Shown here one piece after another: positions 25,396 to 33,692 of a DNA stretch of 64,000 nt. The stretch lies in the NCBI GenBank assembly GCA_014802325.1, contig JAAVCK010000026.1:124001-188000 (forward strand), in the 5' to 3' direction. Numbering within the stretch: the first letter of the stretch is position 1; each line of letters begins with the position of its first letter. Source of the DNA: Bacteroides sp. Its GTDB lineage: Bacteria; Bacteroidota; Bacteroidia; Bacteroidales; Muribaculaceae. Under the pieces are notes generated by a model, which was not told where the DNA came from, made no database searches, and saw nothing but the letters and a program-made list of their open reading frames with translations. Position numbers and translations under genes: made by a program.

Positions 25396-25674
25396 TCAGC
25401 TCTGCTTAACCTCTTCCATGAACACCTTTGCGGGCTTGAAAGCGGGGATGCGGTGCTCGGGGATGATGATAGTGGTATTCTTGGAAATGTTGCGGGCAGT
25501 TTTCTCCGAACGAACCTTGATGATGAAGCTACCGAAACCGCGGAGGTAAACATTCTCGCCGTTAGAGAGAGAATCCTTAACAACTTCCATGAATTTCTCG
25601 ATAGTTTCAAGAACGTTTGCTTTGTCGATGCCGGTCGACTTGGCAATTTCGTTTACGATGTCAGCTTTAGTCAT
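25396..25674 (-). CDS. HU-family DNA-binding protein
   Basis: 92 residues, the normal HU/IHF length. MTKADIVNEIAKSTGI starts the helical dimer region. GENVYLRGFGSFIIKVR and the arm region ARNISKNTTIIIPEHRIPAFKPAK with the conserved proline at the arm tip follow. It bends and compacts DNA. The upstream 174 bases are A/T-rich and should hold its promoter, but no perfect TAnnTTTG box was found. Confidence 0.95.
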   Translation of the reverse strand: MTKADIVNEIAKSTGIDKANVLETIEKFMEVVKDSLSNGENVYLRGFGSFIIKVRSEKTARNISKNTTIIIPEHRIPAFKPAKVFMEEVKQS

Positions 25675-25848
25675 TGCTTTATGAGTTTATTATTATTGGT
25701 AAATATCAAAATGTTAGCCCGGAGAGGGGGCGGCTGATTTTTGCAAGTGCAAATATCGTAACTTTTTTTGAATTTACCGCTAAAAATCGGGCAAAAAATT
25801 TAATAAACTTCAATCTTGCACCACATTATGCCGTGATACACATAAATA

Positions 25849-27177
25849 TTATATATCTTCAGCGTTTTTATTGAGCGGAAGTATGTCGGTCCAGCGTGTG
25901 GTGGGGCAGGGCGATATGAGGTCGCGGCGTATAGCTGTGGAAAAGCGTGCCGCCTTACCTTTGCCATCGGGGCGCGTGTACTGGCGCGTGCCTATGACTA
26001 TGGTTTCGCTGCCACACAGGCGGTTGATGCGGTCCATAGCGTCGTCGAGCCGGCGTAGTTTTGTGTATTTTTCGGGGTTGTAGTCGAATAGGTCGGGTTG
26101 CATGCCGTCATAGTCGCTAATATCGGTCACTATCACTCCGGCCCGTCGGTAGCTGTAGCCCTGACGCATGGCGTCGCGCAGCAGCCGTGCGGCGGCTTCG
26201 ACTATCGTGATGGTGGCCGCCGACGGGGTGGGCAGCGTGGTGCGGAGCATCACCGAGTGTTGCGGCAGGTCTTCTCGGAAATGGTTGGTCTCGATAAATA
26301 TGCTGACAGTGGCCGCCACGGAGTTTTGTTTACGCAATTTTTCGGCACACTTCGCGGCATAGTTTGCCACCTGGGTGCGCAGCGATGTATAGTCGTCGAT
26401 AAGATGAGGAAACGTGCGGCTGGTGCAGATGCTCTTTTTGGGAGCTACACGTTCGTTGGGTATGCAGTCGGTGCCATTGAGTTCCTTCCATGTGCGTTCG
26501 GTCACGATGTTAAACGACGATCGCACCCATTGCGGTGTGTGTGCGGCAAACTTTCCGGCGGTGTCGATACCCAGACTGCGCAGGCGTGGCAGCAGTCGGC
26601 GACCGATTCCCCACACGTCGTCGATAGGTACCAGGTCGAGGGCCTTAAGCCGCTTTTCGTCTGTGTCGATCACGCAGCAGCTCCGATAGCCGGGATATTT
26701 TTTGGCAAACCGGCATGCCGCTTTGGCGAGAGTTTTAGTCGGCGCGATACCTATGCTCACCGGCATCCCCGTGCCTTTCAGTATGGTAGAGTGGATTTCC
26801 TCGCCCCACTTTTTGGCTTCGTCGCCGTCTACGCCGCGGAGTATGCAGAACGCCTCGTCGATGGAATAGCGCATGAAATCCGGGGCGGCTTTCCTCACGA
26901 GCGACATTACGCGGCCTGTCATGTCGGCATACAGCTCGTAGTTGCTCGACAGCGCCACGACGTCGGCCTCGGGAAAGTCCTGTCTCATCTGATAGTAGGG
27001 CATACCCATCCTTATGCCGAGCGCTTTCGCCTCGCGGGAGCGCGCCACCACGCATCCGTCGTTGTTGGACAACACCACTACCGCCCGGCGCTCAAGCTCC
27101 GGACGAAAGACACGCTCGCAACTCACAAAGCAGTTGTCGCAGTCGATCACAGCGTAAAATGTCGTAATGCCGTCCAT
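25849..27177 (-). CDS. umuC: DNA polymerase V subunit UmuC (Y-family translesion polymerase)
   Basis: 442 residues. [17 protein letters not shown] (8-24) holds the first catalytic Asp12, and YSIDEAFC (about 104-111) the second Asp/Glu pair. [19 protein letters not shown] is the fingers motif, and a helix-hairpin-helix follows ([17 protein letters not shown]). The C-terminus has the DUF4113-type end ([24 protein letters not shown], read in parts) typical of UmuC. It lies seven bases after umuD. Confidence 0.95.
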   Translation of the reverse strand: MDGITTFYAVIDCDNCFVSCERVFRPELERRAVVVLSNNDGCVVARSREAKALGIRMGMPYYQMRQDFPEADVVALSSNYELYADMTGRVMSLVRKAAPDFMRYSIDEAFCILRGVDGDEAKKWGEEIHSTILKGTGMPVSIGIAPTKTLAKAACRFAKKYPGYRSCCVIDTDEKRLKALDLVPIDDVWGIGRRLLPRLRSLGIDTAGKFAAHTPQWVRSSFNIVTERTWKELNGTDCIPNERVAPKKSICTSRTFPHLIDDYTSLRTQVANYAAKCAEKLRKQNSVAATVSIFIETNHFREDLPQHSVMLRTTLPTPSAATITIVEAAARLLRDAMRQGYSYRRAGVIVTDISDYDGMQPDLFDYNPEKYTKLRRLDDAMDRINRLCGSETIVIGTRQYTRPDGKGKAARFSTAIRRDLISPCPTTRWTDILPLNKNAEDI

Positions 27178-27184
27178 TCTCAGA

Positions 27185-27622
27185 TTAGTGACGGCAGTTG
27201 CGTATGGTCCATATCACCACACCCCACACACGGAAATCGTCGGTGTCATCCACCCGTATAGGAGCAAATGCGTCGTTGGCCGGCCGCAGTTCTATGTAGC
27301 CTTCGTGGCTGTGCGATAGGTCAAGATATTTTATGGTGAACTCATTGTTGACATAAGCCACCACTATATCGCCGTCTTTGGCAGTCTCCAGACGGTCTAT
27401 TACCGCTATGTCGCCGTCATAGATACCGGCATTGATCATTGAGTCGCCATACACGCGGCCGTAAAAAGTGCATTCGGGATGGCGTATCATGTCGCGGTTG
27501 AAGTCTATGGCGTCGAGCTTGTAGTCATCAGCCGTACTTGGAAAACCGGCTTTGATCTCAGGCGCCGATTTGAGTTCGGTATGTGAGTCGAATTTTGAAA
27601 AAAGCAATTTGATTTTTCCCAT
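27185..27622 (-). CDS. umuD: UmuD-like S24 peptidase, SOS mutagenesis subunit
   Basis: 145 residues. Self-cleavage site Ala25-Gly26 ([10 protein letters not shown]), nucleophile Ser61 (GDSMINAGI) and Lys98 (FTIKYLD) give a complete LexA/UmuD catalytic dyad. After RecA-stimulated cleavage it would join UmuC. A TAACTTTG -7 box at 27627-27634 is only five bases before the ATG, so the transcript may be leaderless or nearly so. No LexA box that I can recognise is present. Confidence 0.93.
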   Translation of the reverse strand: MGKIKLLFSKFDSHTELKSAPEIKAGFPSTADDYKLDAIDFNRDMIRHPECTFYGRVYGDSMINAGIYDGDIAVIDRLETAKDGDIVVAYVNNEFTIKYLDLSHSHEGYIELRPANDAFAPIRVDDTDDFRVWGVVIWTIRNCRH

Positions 27623-27626
27623 AACA

Positions 27627-27634
27627 CAAAGTTA
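27627..27634 (-). promoter_or_regulatory. -7 box (TAACTTTG) for umuDC
   Basis: TAnnTTTG on the minus strand, unusually close to the start codon at 27622. The A/T-rich region upstream (27640-27680) may contain the SOS operator. Confidence 0.5.
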
Positions 27635-27712
27635 GCCATTACTTATGAAATTTAAATTATTTGTAAAGTTAAAAATCAAGCTTGTGACATCGGTTTTTTC
27701 GTGTATAATAGC

Positions 27713-27720
27713 TATCTTTG
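27713..27720 (+). promoter_or_regulatory. -7 box (TATCTTTG) for the phosphatase gene
   Basis: TAnnTTTG ending 22 bases before the ATG at 27743. A GTG at 27731 in the same frame would be almost at the transcription start, which favours the ATG. Confidence 0.6.
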
Positions 27721-27742
27721 AGAAAAATTTGTGCAGTGTGGT

Positions 27743-28225
27743 ATGAAGAGATATAGCTTCGCTAAAATCATCGTCAGTCCTTTTCCTACATCCGGTGATG
27801 TGGTCAATCCTTATATATTCGGCGGGATCAGGACAGTGGTGAATGTGGCTCAGAAAGAGAGCGATGAAATGAAGAAATTATACCGCTCTAATGGAATGGA
27901 GTATCATCACTTTCCATTAAATGAAGAATCGCGCGATATGGGGTGGAATAATATCAAGAACGCTGTTAACCTGATTCTTGAAAAAATCAAGACGGATCAT
28001 CCGGTACTGATCCATTGTATGGGTGGTAATAATAGAAGCCGGCTTGTGGCTGAATGTGTTTATTATTGTATTTTTGACTCTGATTATCCCGATGACTACA
28101 AAGGAGAATTTAATCACTTAATATACAATATAAAGCATAATCATCTGCCTGTTACATTAGATAAGGCACATGATGAATTGAAGGATTTATTACTTGATAT
28201 TGACAAAAACGGCTCCCGTGATTAA
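27743..28225 (+). CDS. Dual-specificity/tyrosine phosphatase-like protein
   Basis: 160 residues from the ATG. The phosphatase loop HCMGGNNRS (Cys92, Arg98) is a clear CX5R site. The upstream FGGIRTVVNVAQKESDEM is the usual DSP beta-strand and VNV motif, and the general-acid loop may be EESRDMGWNN. No signal peptide. The gene is visibly richer in A/T than those around it (many AAT, TTA, ATA codons), which suggests recent acquisition. Its 3' end overlaps the possible starts of the next gene. Targets are unknown. Confidence 0.75.
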   Translation: MKRYSFAKIIVSPFPTSGDVVNPYIFGGIRTVVNVAQKESDEMKKLYRSNGMEYHHFPLNEESRDMGWNNIKNAVNLILEKIKTDHPVLIHCMGGNNRSRLVAECVYYCIFDSDYPDDYKGEFNHLIYNIKHNHLPVTLDKAHDELKDLLLDIDKNGSRD

Positions 28226-29126
28226 TAAAATTTCAGAAGATAAGAAGCAAGTCAATGCGGTGCGCGGATATATACTGGGCATCGTTGCGGCGGTGAGTTA
28301 TGGTGCTAACCCTATGTTTGCCATACCGCTTTACGGTATGGGCCTGTCGGTGGCATCGGTATTGTTCTACCGTTACGTGGGGGCATGTATGGCTCTCGCG
28401 TTGGTGATGGTGCTGACGGGTAAAAGTTTTCGATTGCCTCTGCGCGACGTAATGTTTATGGTAGGAGAGGGCGTATTGTTTGCCTTTTCTTCGCTGTTTC
28501 TGTTTATGAGCTACCGCTATATGGATGTTGGTATAGCCACAACGCTGCTGTTTATGACACCGGTATGCGTCACGCTGATAATGTGGCTCGGGTATGGCGA
28601 GAAGCTCACTCGGCTCACCGTAGTGTCGCTGTGTATGGCTGTTGCCGGCATAGTATGTCTGTATAATCCTTCCGGAGGCACTGCCGGTATCATTGGCATC
28701 GGGCTTGTGTGTATGTCGTCGCTCGCTTATGCGATTTACATGGTTGCCATCAATAAGAGCCGACTGCGCGATGTGCCCGGCATGACACTGACGTTTTATT
28801 CGCTGCTTTTCGGTTCAGTGGTATTTGTGGTAAATCTCGATTTTCTTGCCGACCTGTCGCCTCTGCAATTTACGCCCGCCTGTCTGCTCAATATAGCGGG
28901 GATAGCCATAGTGCCTACCGTAATATCACTGCTCGCCATAGCACTGTCGGTGCGCGATGTGGGTTCGGTGGTAGTGTCGCTGCTTGGCGCACTTGAGCCG
29001 GTGACCGGTATTGTGATAGGGGTGTGTATGTTTGGCGAGCGGCTGTCGGCTATTAATGTGGTCGGAGTGATGCTAATACTTGTGTCGGTGACACTGGTGG
29101 TACTTGCTCCGCGGCTGAAGCATTAG
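28218..29126 (+). CDS. EamA/DMT-superfamily transporter
   Basis: About 302 residues with ten hydrophobic segments in two EamA repeats (GYILGIVAAVSYGANPMFAIP; GIGLVCMSSLAYAIYMVAINK). The family exports metabolites or amino acids. No ATG lies before the first membrane segment: candidate starts are TTG 28194, TTG 28200, GTG 28218 and GTG 28260. I chose GTG 28218, which overlaps the phosphatase stop by eight bases, so the two are probably translationally coupled. Its stop overlaps the convergent MlaF gene by four bases. Confidence 0.85.
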   Translation: MINKISEDKKQVNAVRGYILGIVAAVSYGANPMFAIPLYGMGLSVASVLFYRYVGACMALALVMVLTGKSFRLPLRDVMFMVGEGVLFAFSSLFLFMSYRYMDVGIATTLLFMTPVCVTLIMWLGYGEKLTRLTVVSLCMAVAGIVCLYNPSGGTAGIIGIGLVCMSSLAYAIYMVAINKSRLRDVPGMTLTFYSLLFGSVVFVVNLDFLADLSPLQFTPACLLNIAGIAIVPTVISLLAIALSVRDVGSVVVSLLGALEPVTGIVIGVCMFGERLSAINVVGVMLILVSVTLVVLAPRLKH

Positions 29127-29893
29127 GGGTGCTCGTTGGATAGCACATAGGCGCGAACCTTCTGGAACAGATCGTTGGCAAACACAAATTCGTCGAGTGC
29201 CTGACACGAAGTCTGATATATCTGATGCATATCGCCCACCCATTCGCGTCGGCCGTTGCGGATGAAAATGATGTTTTCACCAATGCCGAGCACTGAGTTC
29301 ATATCGTGGGTGTTGATGATAGTAGTGATATTATATTCGTGGGTGATGTCGCTCAGCAGCTCGTCGATAAGGATTGATGTGCGGGGGTCAAGACCCGAGT
29401 TGGGCTCGTCGCAGAAAAGATACTTTGGATTCATGGCTATAGCGCGTGCGATTGCGACACGCTTCTGCATGCCACCGGAGATTTCTGAGGGATACTTGTT
29501 TTCAGCCCCTTTGAGGTTGACGCGCTCAAGACAGAAGCGGGCACGGTCGAGCATCTCGGCGTGGCTCATGCGGGTGTAGATGGTAAGAGGAAACATCACG
29601 TTGCCGAGCACGGTCTCGGAGTCAAAAAGAGCCGAGCCCTGAAAGAGCATACCTATTTCCTTGCGTATCTCTTTGATCTGCTTGCGGTTCATCTGCATGA
29701 AGTCGCGACCGTCGTAGAGTATCTGTCCTTTCTCGGGGCGGATTAGACCTACGAGGGATTTAAGCATCACGGTTTTGCCCGAGCCGCTCTGGCCTATTAT
29801 GAGGTTGGTCTTGCCGGTGAGAAAGGTGGCGCTGACATTGTCAAGAATAGTCTTTCCGTCAAACGATTTTGTGAGGTTCTTAACTTCGATCAT
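29123..29893 (-). CDS. mlaF: MlaF-like ABC ATPase of lipid transport system
   Basis: 256 residues. Walker A GQSGSGKT (about 34-41), Q-loop GMLFQGSALF, signature EISGGMQKRV, Walker B YLFCDEP and the H-loop IINTHDM are all canonical. The GSALFDSETVLGNVMFPL segment is typical of MlaF/Ttg2A. It powers retrograde or anterograde phospholipid movement with MlaE. It overlaps mlaE by four bases (ATGA). The substrate-binding MlaD is not encoded next to it. Confidence 0.92.
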   Translation of the reverse strand: MIEVKNLTKSFDGKTILDNVSATFLTGKTNLIIGQSGSGKTVMLKSLVGLIRPEKGQILYDGRDFMQMNRKQIKEIRKEIGMLFQGSALFDSETVLGNVMFPLTIYTRMSHAEMLDRARFCLERVNLKGAENKYPSEISGGMQKRVAIARAIAMNPKYLFCDEPNSGLDPRTSILIDELLSDITHEYNITTIINTHDMNSVLGIGENIIFIRNGRREWVGDMHQIYQTSCQALDEFVFANDLFQKVRAYVLSNEHP

Positions 29894-30639
29894 TGCAGCA
29901 GGAGTTTTGTGAGCACGACATCAAGAAGGAGTATTAGTATCGACGAGGCCACTACGGCGTTGGTGCTGGCTTTGCCTACTTCGAGCGCACCACCTTTTAC
30001 GAAATATCCGTAATAGGCAGCCACCGATGTGATGACAAACGAGAAAAAGAGCGATTTGATCAGGCCGTACCACACATACCATTCCTGAAACATGGCTTGG
30101 AGACCATATATATAGCGGCTTACCGGAATCATGTCGGTGAACACCGCCACAAAAAATCCGCCTAAAAACGAAGTGGCGATACAGAATATCACCAGTACCG
30201 GCATGAATACCAGAAATCCTACTATCTTGGGCAGCACGAGATAGTTGGCAGAGTTCACACCCATGATGTCAAGGGCGTCGATCTGTTCGGTGACGCGCAT
30301 GGTGCCTATCTCCGATGCGATATTAGAGCCGACCTTTCCCGCCAGGATAAGACATAGAATGGAATTGGAAAACTCAAGCAGAATAATCTCGCGTGAGGCC
30401 ATACCTACCGAGTAAGCCGGAATGAGCGGCGACATAACGTTGAGCTGCATCTGTATGGTGATCACGGCTCCGATGAATATCGAAATCACTATCACGAGCG
30501 GTATGGAGTCCACTCCGAGTTTGGTGATCTCGGCAAGCGTGCGGGAGAAGAACGAGCGCCAGCGGTCGGGCAACCCGAATACTTTCCGCATGAATATGCA
30601 GTAGCGTCCGAAAGTGGACAAGCAGTCTGTAATAAACAT
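29890..30639 (-). CDS. mlaE: MlaE-like permease of lipid transport system
   Basis: 249 residues from the ATG; an in-frame TTG five codons upstream is less likely. It has the MlaE permease pattern: AEITKLGVDSIPLVIVISIFIGAV, EFSNSILCLILAGKVGSNIASEIGTMRVTEQIDAL and PKIVGFLVFMPVLV. Five to six membrane segments. The conserved EIGTM(R/K)VTEQIDALD loop is intact. It forms the inner-membrane part of the Mla complex with the adjacent ATPase. The -7 box TAACTTTG lies at 30665-30672. Confidence 0.93.
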   Translation of the reverse strand: MFITDCLSTFGRYCIFMRKVFGLPDRWRSFFSRTLAEITKLGVDSIPLVIVISIFIGAVITIQMQLNVMSPLIPAYSVGMASREIILLEFSNSILCLILAGKVGSNIASEIGTMRVTEQIDALDIMGVNSANYLVLPKIVGFLVFMPVLVIFCIATSFLGGFFVAVFTDMIPVSRYIYGLQAMFQEWYVWYGLIKSLFFSFVITSVAAYYGYFVKGGALEVGKASTNAVVASSILILLLDVVLTKLLLQ

Positions 30640-30664
30640 AAGTAGTCTTTGCAATTTTGACGTG

Positions 30665-30672
30665 CAAAGTTA
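30665..30672 (-). promoter_or_regulatory. -7 box (TAACTTTG) for mlaEF
   Basis: TAnnTTTG on the minus strand, 25 bases before the ATG at 30639. This position excludes the upstream TTG as a comfortable start. Confidence 0.6.
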
Positions 30673-30809
30673 ACTATTTTAGGTGACTTTTTTCATTCAG
30701 ACTCCAAAAAGTCACCCAACAAGCATATAATTCTACCATTTTTGCCAATATTCATCGGCTGGATTTTCTTTTTTTGCGTTATCCCAAAGAGGTGATGTGA
30801 TATTTTTTG

Positions 30810-30817
30810 TAAATTTG
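30810..30817 (+). promoter_or_regulatory. -7 box (TAAATTTG) for the GH31-GH3 operon
   Basis: TAnnTTTG, 19 bases before the GH31 start codon. No matching -33 TTTG is seen, which may indicate activator dependence. Confidence 0.55.
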
Positions 30818-30836
30818 AAAACTCAAAATCCATGCC

Positions 30837-33689
30837 ATGTTAAAGAAACTGTATATCATCATATCGCTAATATCATCATTATCCGCTATGGCCCGCGTGG
30901 CTTCAGTATATCCGGTCAGCGACGGAATAGAGTATGAGTACGACGGGGTAAAGACACGTCTTCAGGTAATTACACCTAAAATTATCCGAGTGTCTTCCAC
31001 TCCGGGCGAATTTCCACCCGACAGTTCGCTCATAGTGTTGCCTCACAAAAGCGGAGTATATCATAGCCTCGACACTACGCCCGACGGCTATGTATTGTCT
31101 ACCTCCGAGGTGAAAGCACGCGTGGATGCTTCAACGGGTGCAGTGAGTTTTTTCGATAAAGATGGAAAACTGATTCTTGCCGAGAGTGAGGGCGGACGGT
31201 CGTTTACCCCGATTACGGTGGAGGGTACTGAGGGATACACCGTAAGTCAGACGTTCGAGTCGATACATGACGACGAGGGCATCTACGGACTCGGTCAGCA
31301 TCAGGCCAACGAGTTTAACTATAAGGGAAAGAATGAGTCGCTGTTTCAATACAACACCAAGGTATCCGTGCCCTTTGTGGTCTCGACGGATAATTACGGA
31401 CTGCTCTGGGACAGCTATTCTCTATGCCGATGGGGTAATCCCGATGACTACTCTACTCTCGGAGAGGTGTTCACTCTTTATGATGAGAATGGCGTGGAAG
31501 GTGCGCTGACCGGGCGCTATGTTGCAGCCGATTCAACGGTTATGGTCAGACGCGAGCCCGTGATGTCGTTTGAATATCTTGAGCGTCCTGAACTTAAGTT
31601 TGTTACCGGACTTCCCCATGACTTCAAGTTCAAGAGATCGGCCGTGACGTATTCCGGCGAAATAGAACCTCTGGAAAGCGGACGATATGATTTTCAACTT
31701 TACTATTCCGGTTATATCACTGTATATGCCGGTGACCGACGTGTGGTCGACACGCGATGGCGCACCTCGTGGAATCCGAATGCCTATAAATTCTCGCTTG
31801 ATCTGGAAAAGGGAAAGCGGGTGTCGCTGAAAATCGAGTGGCATCCTGACGGCGACGTGGCCTACTGCGGTCTGCGTGTATATCCCGCAGCCGATGAGAG
31901 TGCGTCAGGCCGTATGCGATGGTGGGGCGAGATGCAGGATGCGATCGACTACTATTTCATCTACGGTGATGATATGGACGATGTGATAGCCGGATACCGC
32001 GACCTCACCGGTCGGGCACCCATCATGCCCAAGTGGGCTATGGGTTACTGGCAGAGCCGCGAGAAATACAATACGGCCGATGAGGTGTTGACCACCTTGC
32101 AAGAGTTTCGCCGCCGCGATATTCCGATTGACAATATTGTTATCGACTGGCTTCACTGGCCTCAGGATGCGTGGGGCAGTCATGAATTTGACCGCAAACG
32201 ATTTCCCGATCCGAAAGGCATGGTGGATTCAATTCATGCGCTCGACGCACGTGTGATGGTTTCGGTGTGGCCCAAGTTTTATACCACTACCGATCATTAC
32301 AAAGAGTTTGACACACATGGCTGGATGTATCGCAATCCGGTGCGCGATAGTATCCGTGACTGGGTTGGTCCGGGTTATCTCGGTTCGTTTTACGACGCAT
32401 ATCACCCTGAGGCACGCAAATTATTCTGGAGTCAGATCAATGACCACTATGTGCCGCTTGGCATCGACGCATGGTGGATGGATGCAAGCGAGCCAAACAT
32501 ACGCGACTGTGTGGATATCGAATACCGAAAGGAACTTATGACACCTACTGCGCTCGGCCCGGCTGCGAAGTATTTCAATGCTTACGCTCTGATGAATGCC
32601 GAAGCTATCTATGACGGTCAGCGCGCCGACGTGGCTGACAAGCGCGTATTTTTGCTCACTCGCTCCGGTTCCCCGGGTCAGCAGCGGTATTCTACCGCAA
32701 CGTGGAGCGGCGACATCGCTACCCGCTGGGAGGATATGGAGGCGCAGATTCGTGCCGGACTTAATTTCTCGGTCAGCGGTATTCCGTTTTGGACCATGGA
32801 TATAGGTGGTTTCTGCGTTGAAGACCGGTATGTGAAGGCCGCCAAAGCATTCGACAAGACCGGTCTGCAAACCGATGACCTCGACGAGTGGCGCGAACTC
32901 AATACCCGCTGGTATCAGTTCGGCGCATTCGTGCCCCTCTTCCGCGCCCACGGTCAATGGCCATTCCGCGAGGTGTATAACATAGCGCCTGAAGATCATC
33001 CTGCGTATAACTCTATAGTATATTATACCCGTCTACGATATAATCTGATGCCATATCTCTATTCGCTTGCCGCTATGGCACATTACGATGACTACACACT
33101 GATGCGTCCTATGGTGATGGATTTCACATCCGACCTCACTGTGCGTGGCATAGGCGATCAGTACATGTTTGGCCCGGCGTTTCTCGTCGCTCCCGTCTAC
33201 CGCTTCGGCGCGCGGAGTCGCGAAGTCTATTTCCCTGCCGGAGAGACTTGGTATGACTTCTATACCGGTCGAGTGGTCGATGGTACGGGACAGGTGATGG
33301 TGGATGCTCCGTATGACCGGCTGCCACTCTTCGTGCGCGGCGGATCGATCATCCCCGCAGGCCCTGACATAAAATCCACTGCCGAGGAGAATGACGACCC
33401 CGTAACGATACTTGTATATGCCGGACACGACGGCCACTTCACTCTTTATGATGACGAAGGTGTGAATTATAACTATGAGCAGGGAAAATTCAGCAAGATT
33501 CCACTTACTTATGACGACGCCTCGGCTACACTGACTATAGGCAAGCGCGAGGGCGAATATGACGGTATGCGCGAAAACCGCACATTCAATATCGTATATA
33601 TCACCCCGTCGATGCCTGTGGATAATGCTGTAAAGGCCGACGGACGCCGTGTGGATTATTCAGGTAATGAAATTAACATCAAACTTTAA
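30837..33689 (+). CDS. GH31 glycosidase with PA14 insert (alpha-xylosidase-like)
   Basis: 950 residues with an N-terminal signal peptide (ending about residue 19). N-terminal beta-sandwich (IYGLGQHQANEFNYKG), PA14 domain at about 262-350 (SGRYDFQLYYSGYITVYAGDR in parts), then the (beta/alpha)8 barrel with nucleophile Asp549 (WWMDASEPN) and acid/base Asp626 (WSGDIA), and C-terminal beta domains. The PA14 insert is the hallmark of xyloglucan alpha-xylosidases such as the Cellvibrio and Bacteroides GH31 enzymes. Substrate is thus probably xylosylated glucan oligosaccharides in the periplasm. The GH3 gene follows after three bases. Confidence 0.9.
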   Translation: MLKKLYIIISLISSLSAMARVASVYPVSDGIEYEYDGVKTRLQVITPKIIRVSSTPGEFPPDSSLIVLPHKSGVYHSLDTTPDGYVLSTSEVKARVDASTGAVSFFDKDGKLILAESEGGRSFTPITVEGTEGYTVSQTFESIHDDEGIYGLGQHQANEFNYKGKNESLFQYNTKVSVPFVVSTDNYGLLWDSYSLCRWGNPDDYSTLGEVFTLYDENGVEGALTGRYVAADSTVMVRREPVMSFEYLERPELKFVTGLPHDFKFKRSAVTYSGEIEPLESGRYDFQLYYSGYITVYAGDRRVVDTRWRTSWNPNAYKFSLDLEKGKRVSLKIEWHPDGDVAYCGLRVYPAADESASGRMRWWGEMQDAIDYYFIYGDDMDDVIAGYRDLTGRAPIMPKWAMGYWQSREKYNTADEVLTTLQEFRRRDIPIDNIVIDWLHWPQDAWGSHEFDRKRFPDPKGMVDSIHALDARVMVSVWPKFYTTTDHYKEFDTHGWMYRNPVRDSIRDWVGPGYLGSFYDAYHPEARKLFWSQINDHYVPLGIDAWWMDASEPNIRDCVDIEYRKELMTPTALGPAAKYFNAYALMNAEAIYDGQRADVADKRVFLLTRSGSPGQQRYSTATWSGDIATRWEDMEAQIRAGLNFSVSGIPFWTMDIGGFCVEDRYVKAAKAFDKTGLQTDDLDEWRELNTRWYQFGAFVPLFRAHGQWPFREVYNIAPEDHPAYNSIVYYTRLRYNLMPYLYSLAAMAHYDDYTLMRPMVMDFTSDLTVRGIGDQYMFGPAFLVAPVYRFGARSREVYFPAGETWYDFYTGRVVDGTGQVMVDAPYDRLPLFVRGGSIIPAGPDIKSTAEENDDPVTILVYAGHDGHFTLYDDEGVNYNYEQGKFSKIPLTYDDASATLTIGKREGEYDGMRENRTFNIVYITPSMPVDNAVKADGRRVDYSGNEINIKL

Positions 33690-33692
33690 TAT

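Noticed and set aside
26098-27261. A 387-codon +strand frame opposite umuC
   Set aside because: Antisense to a clear UmuC with intact catalytic residues; no motif and His/Gly/Arg-rich composition.
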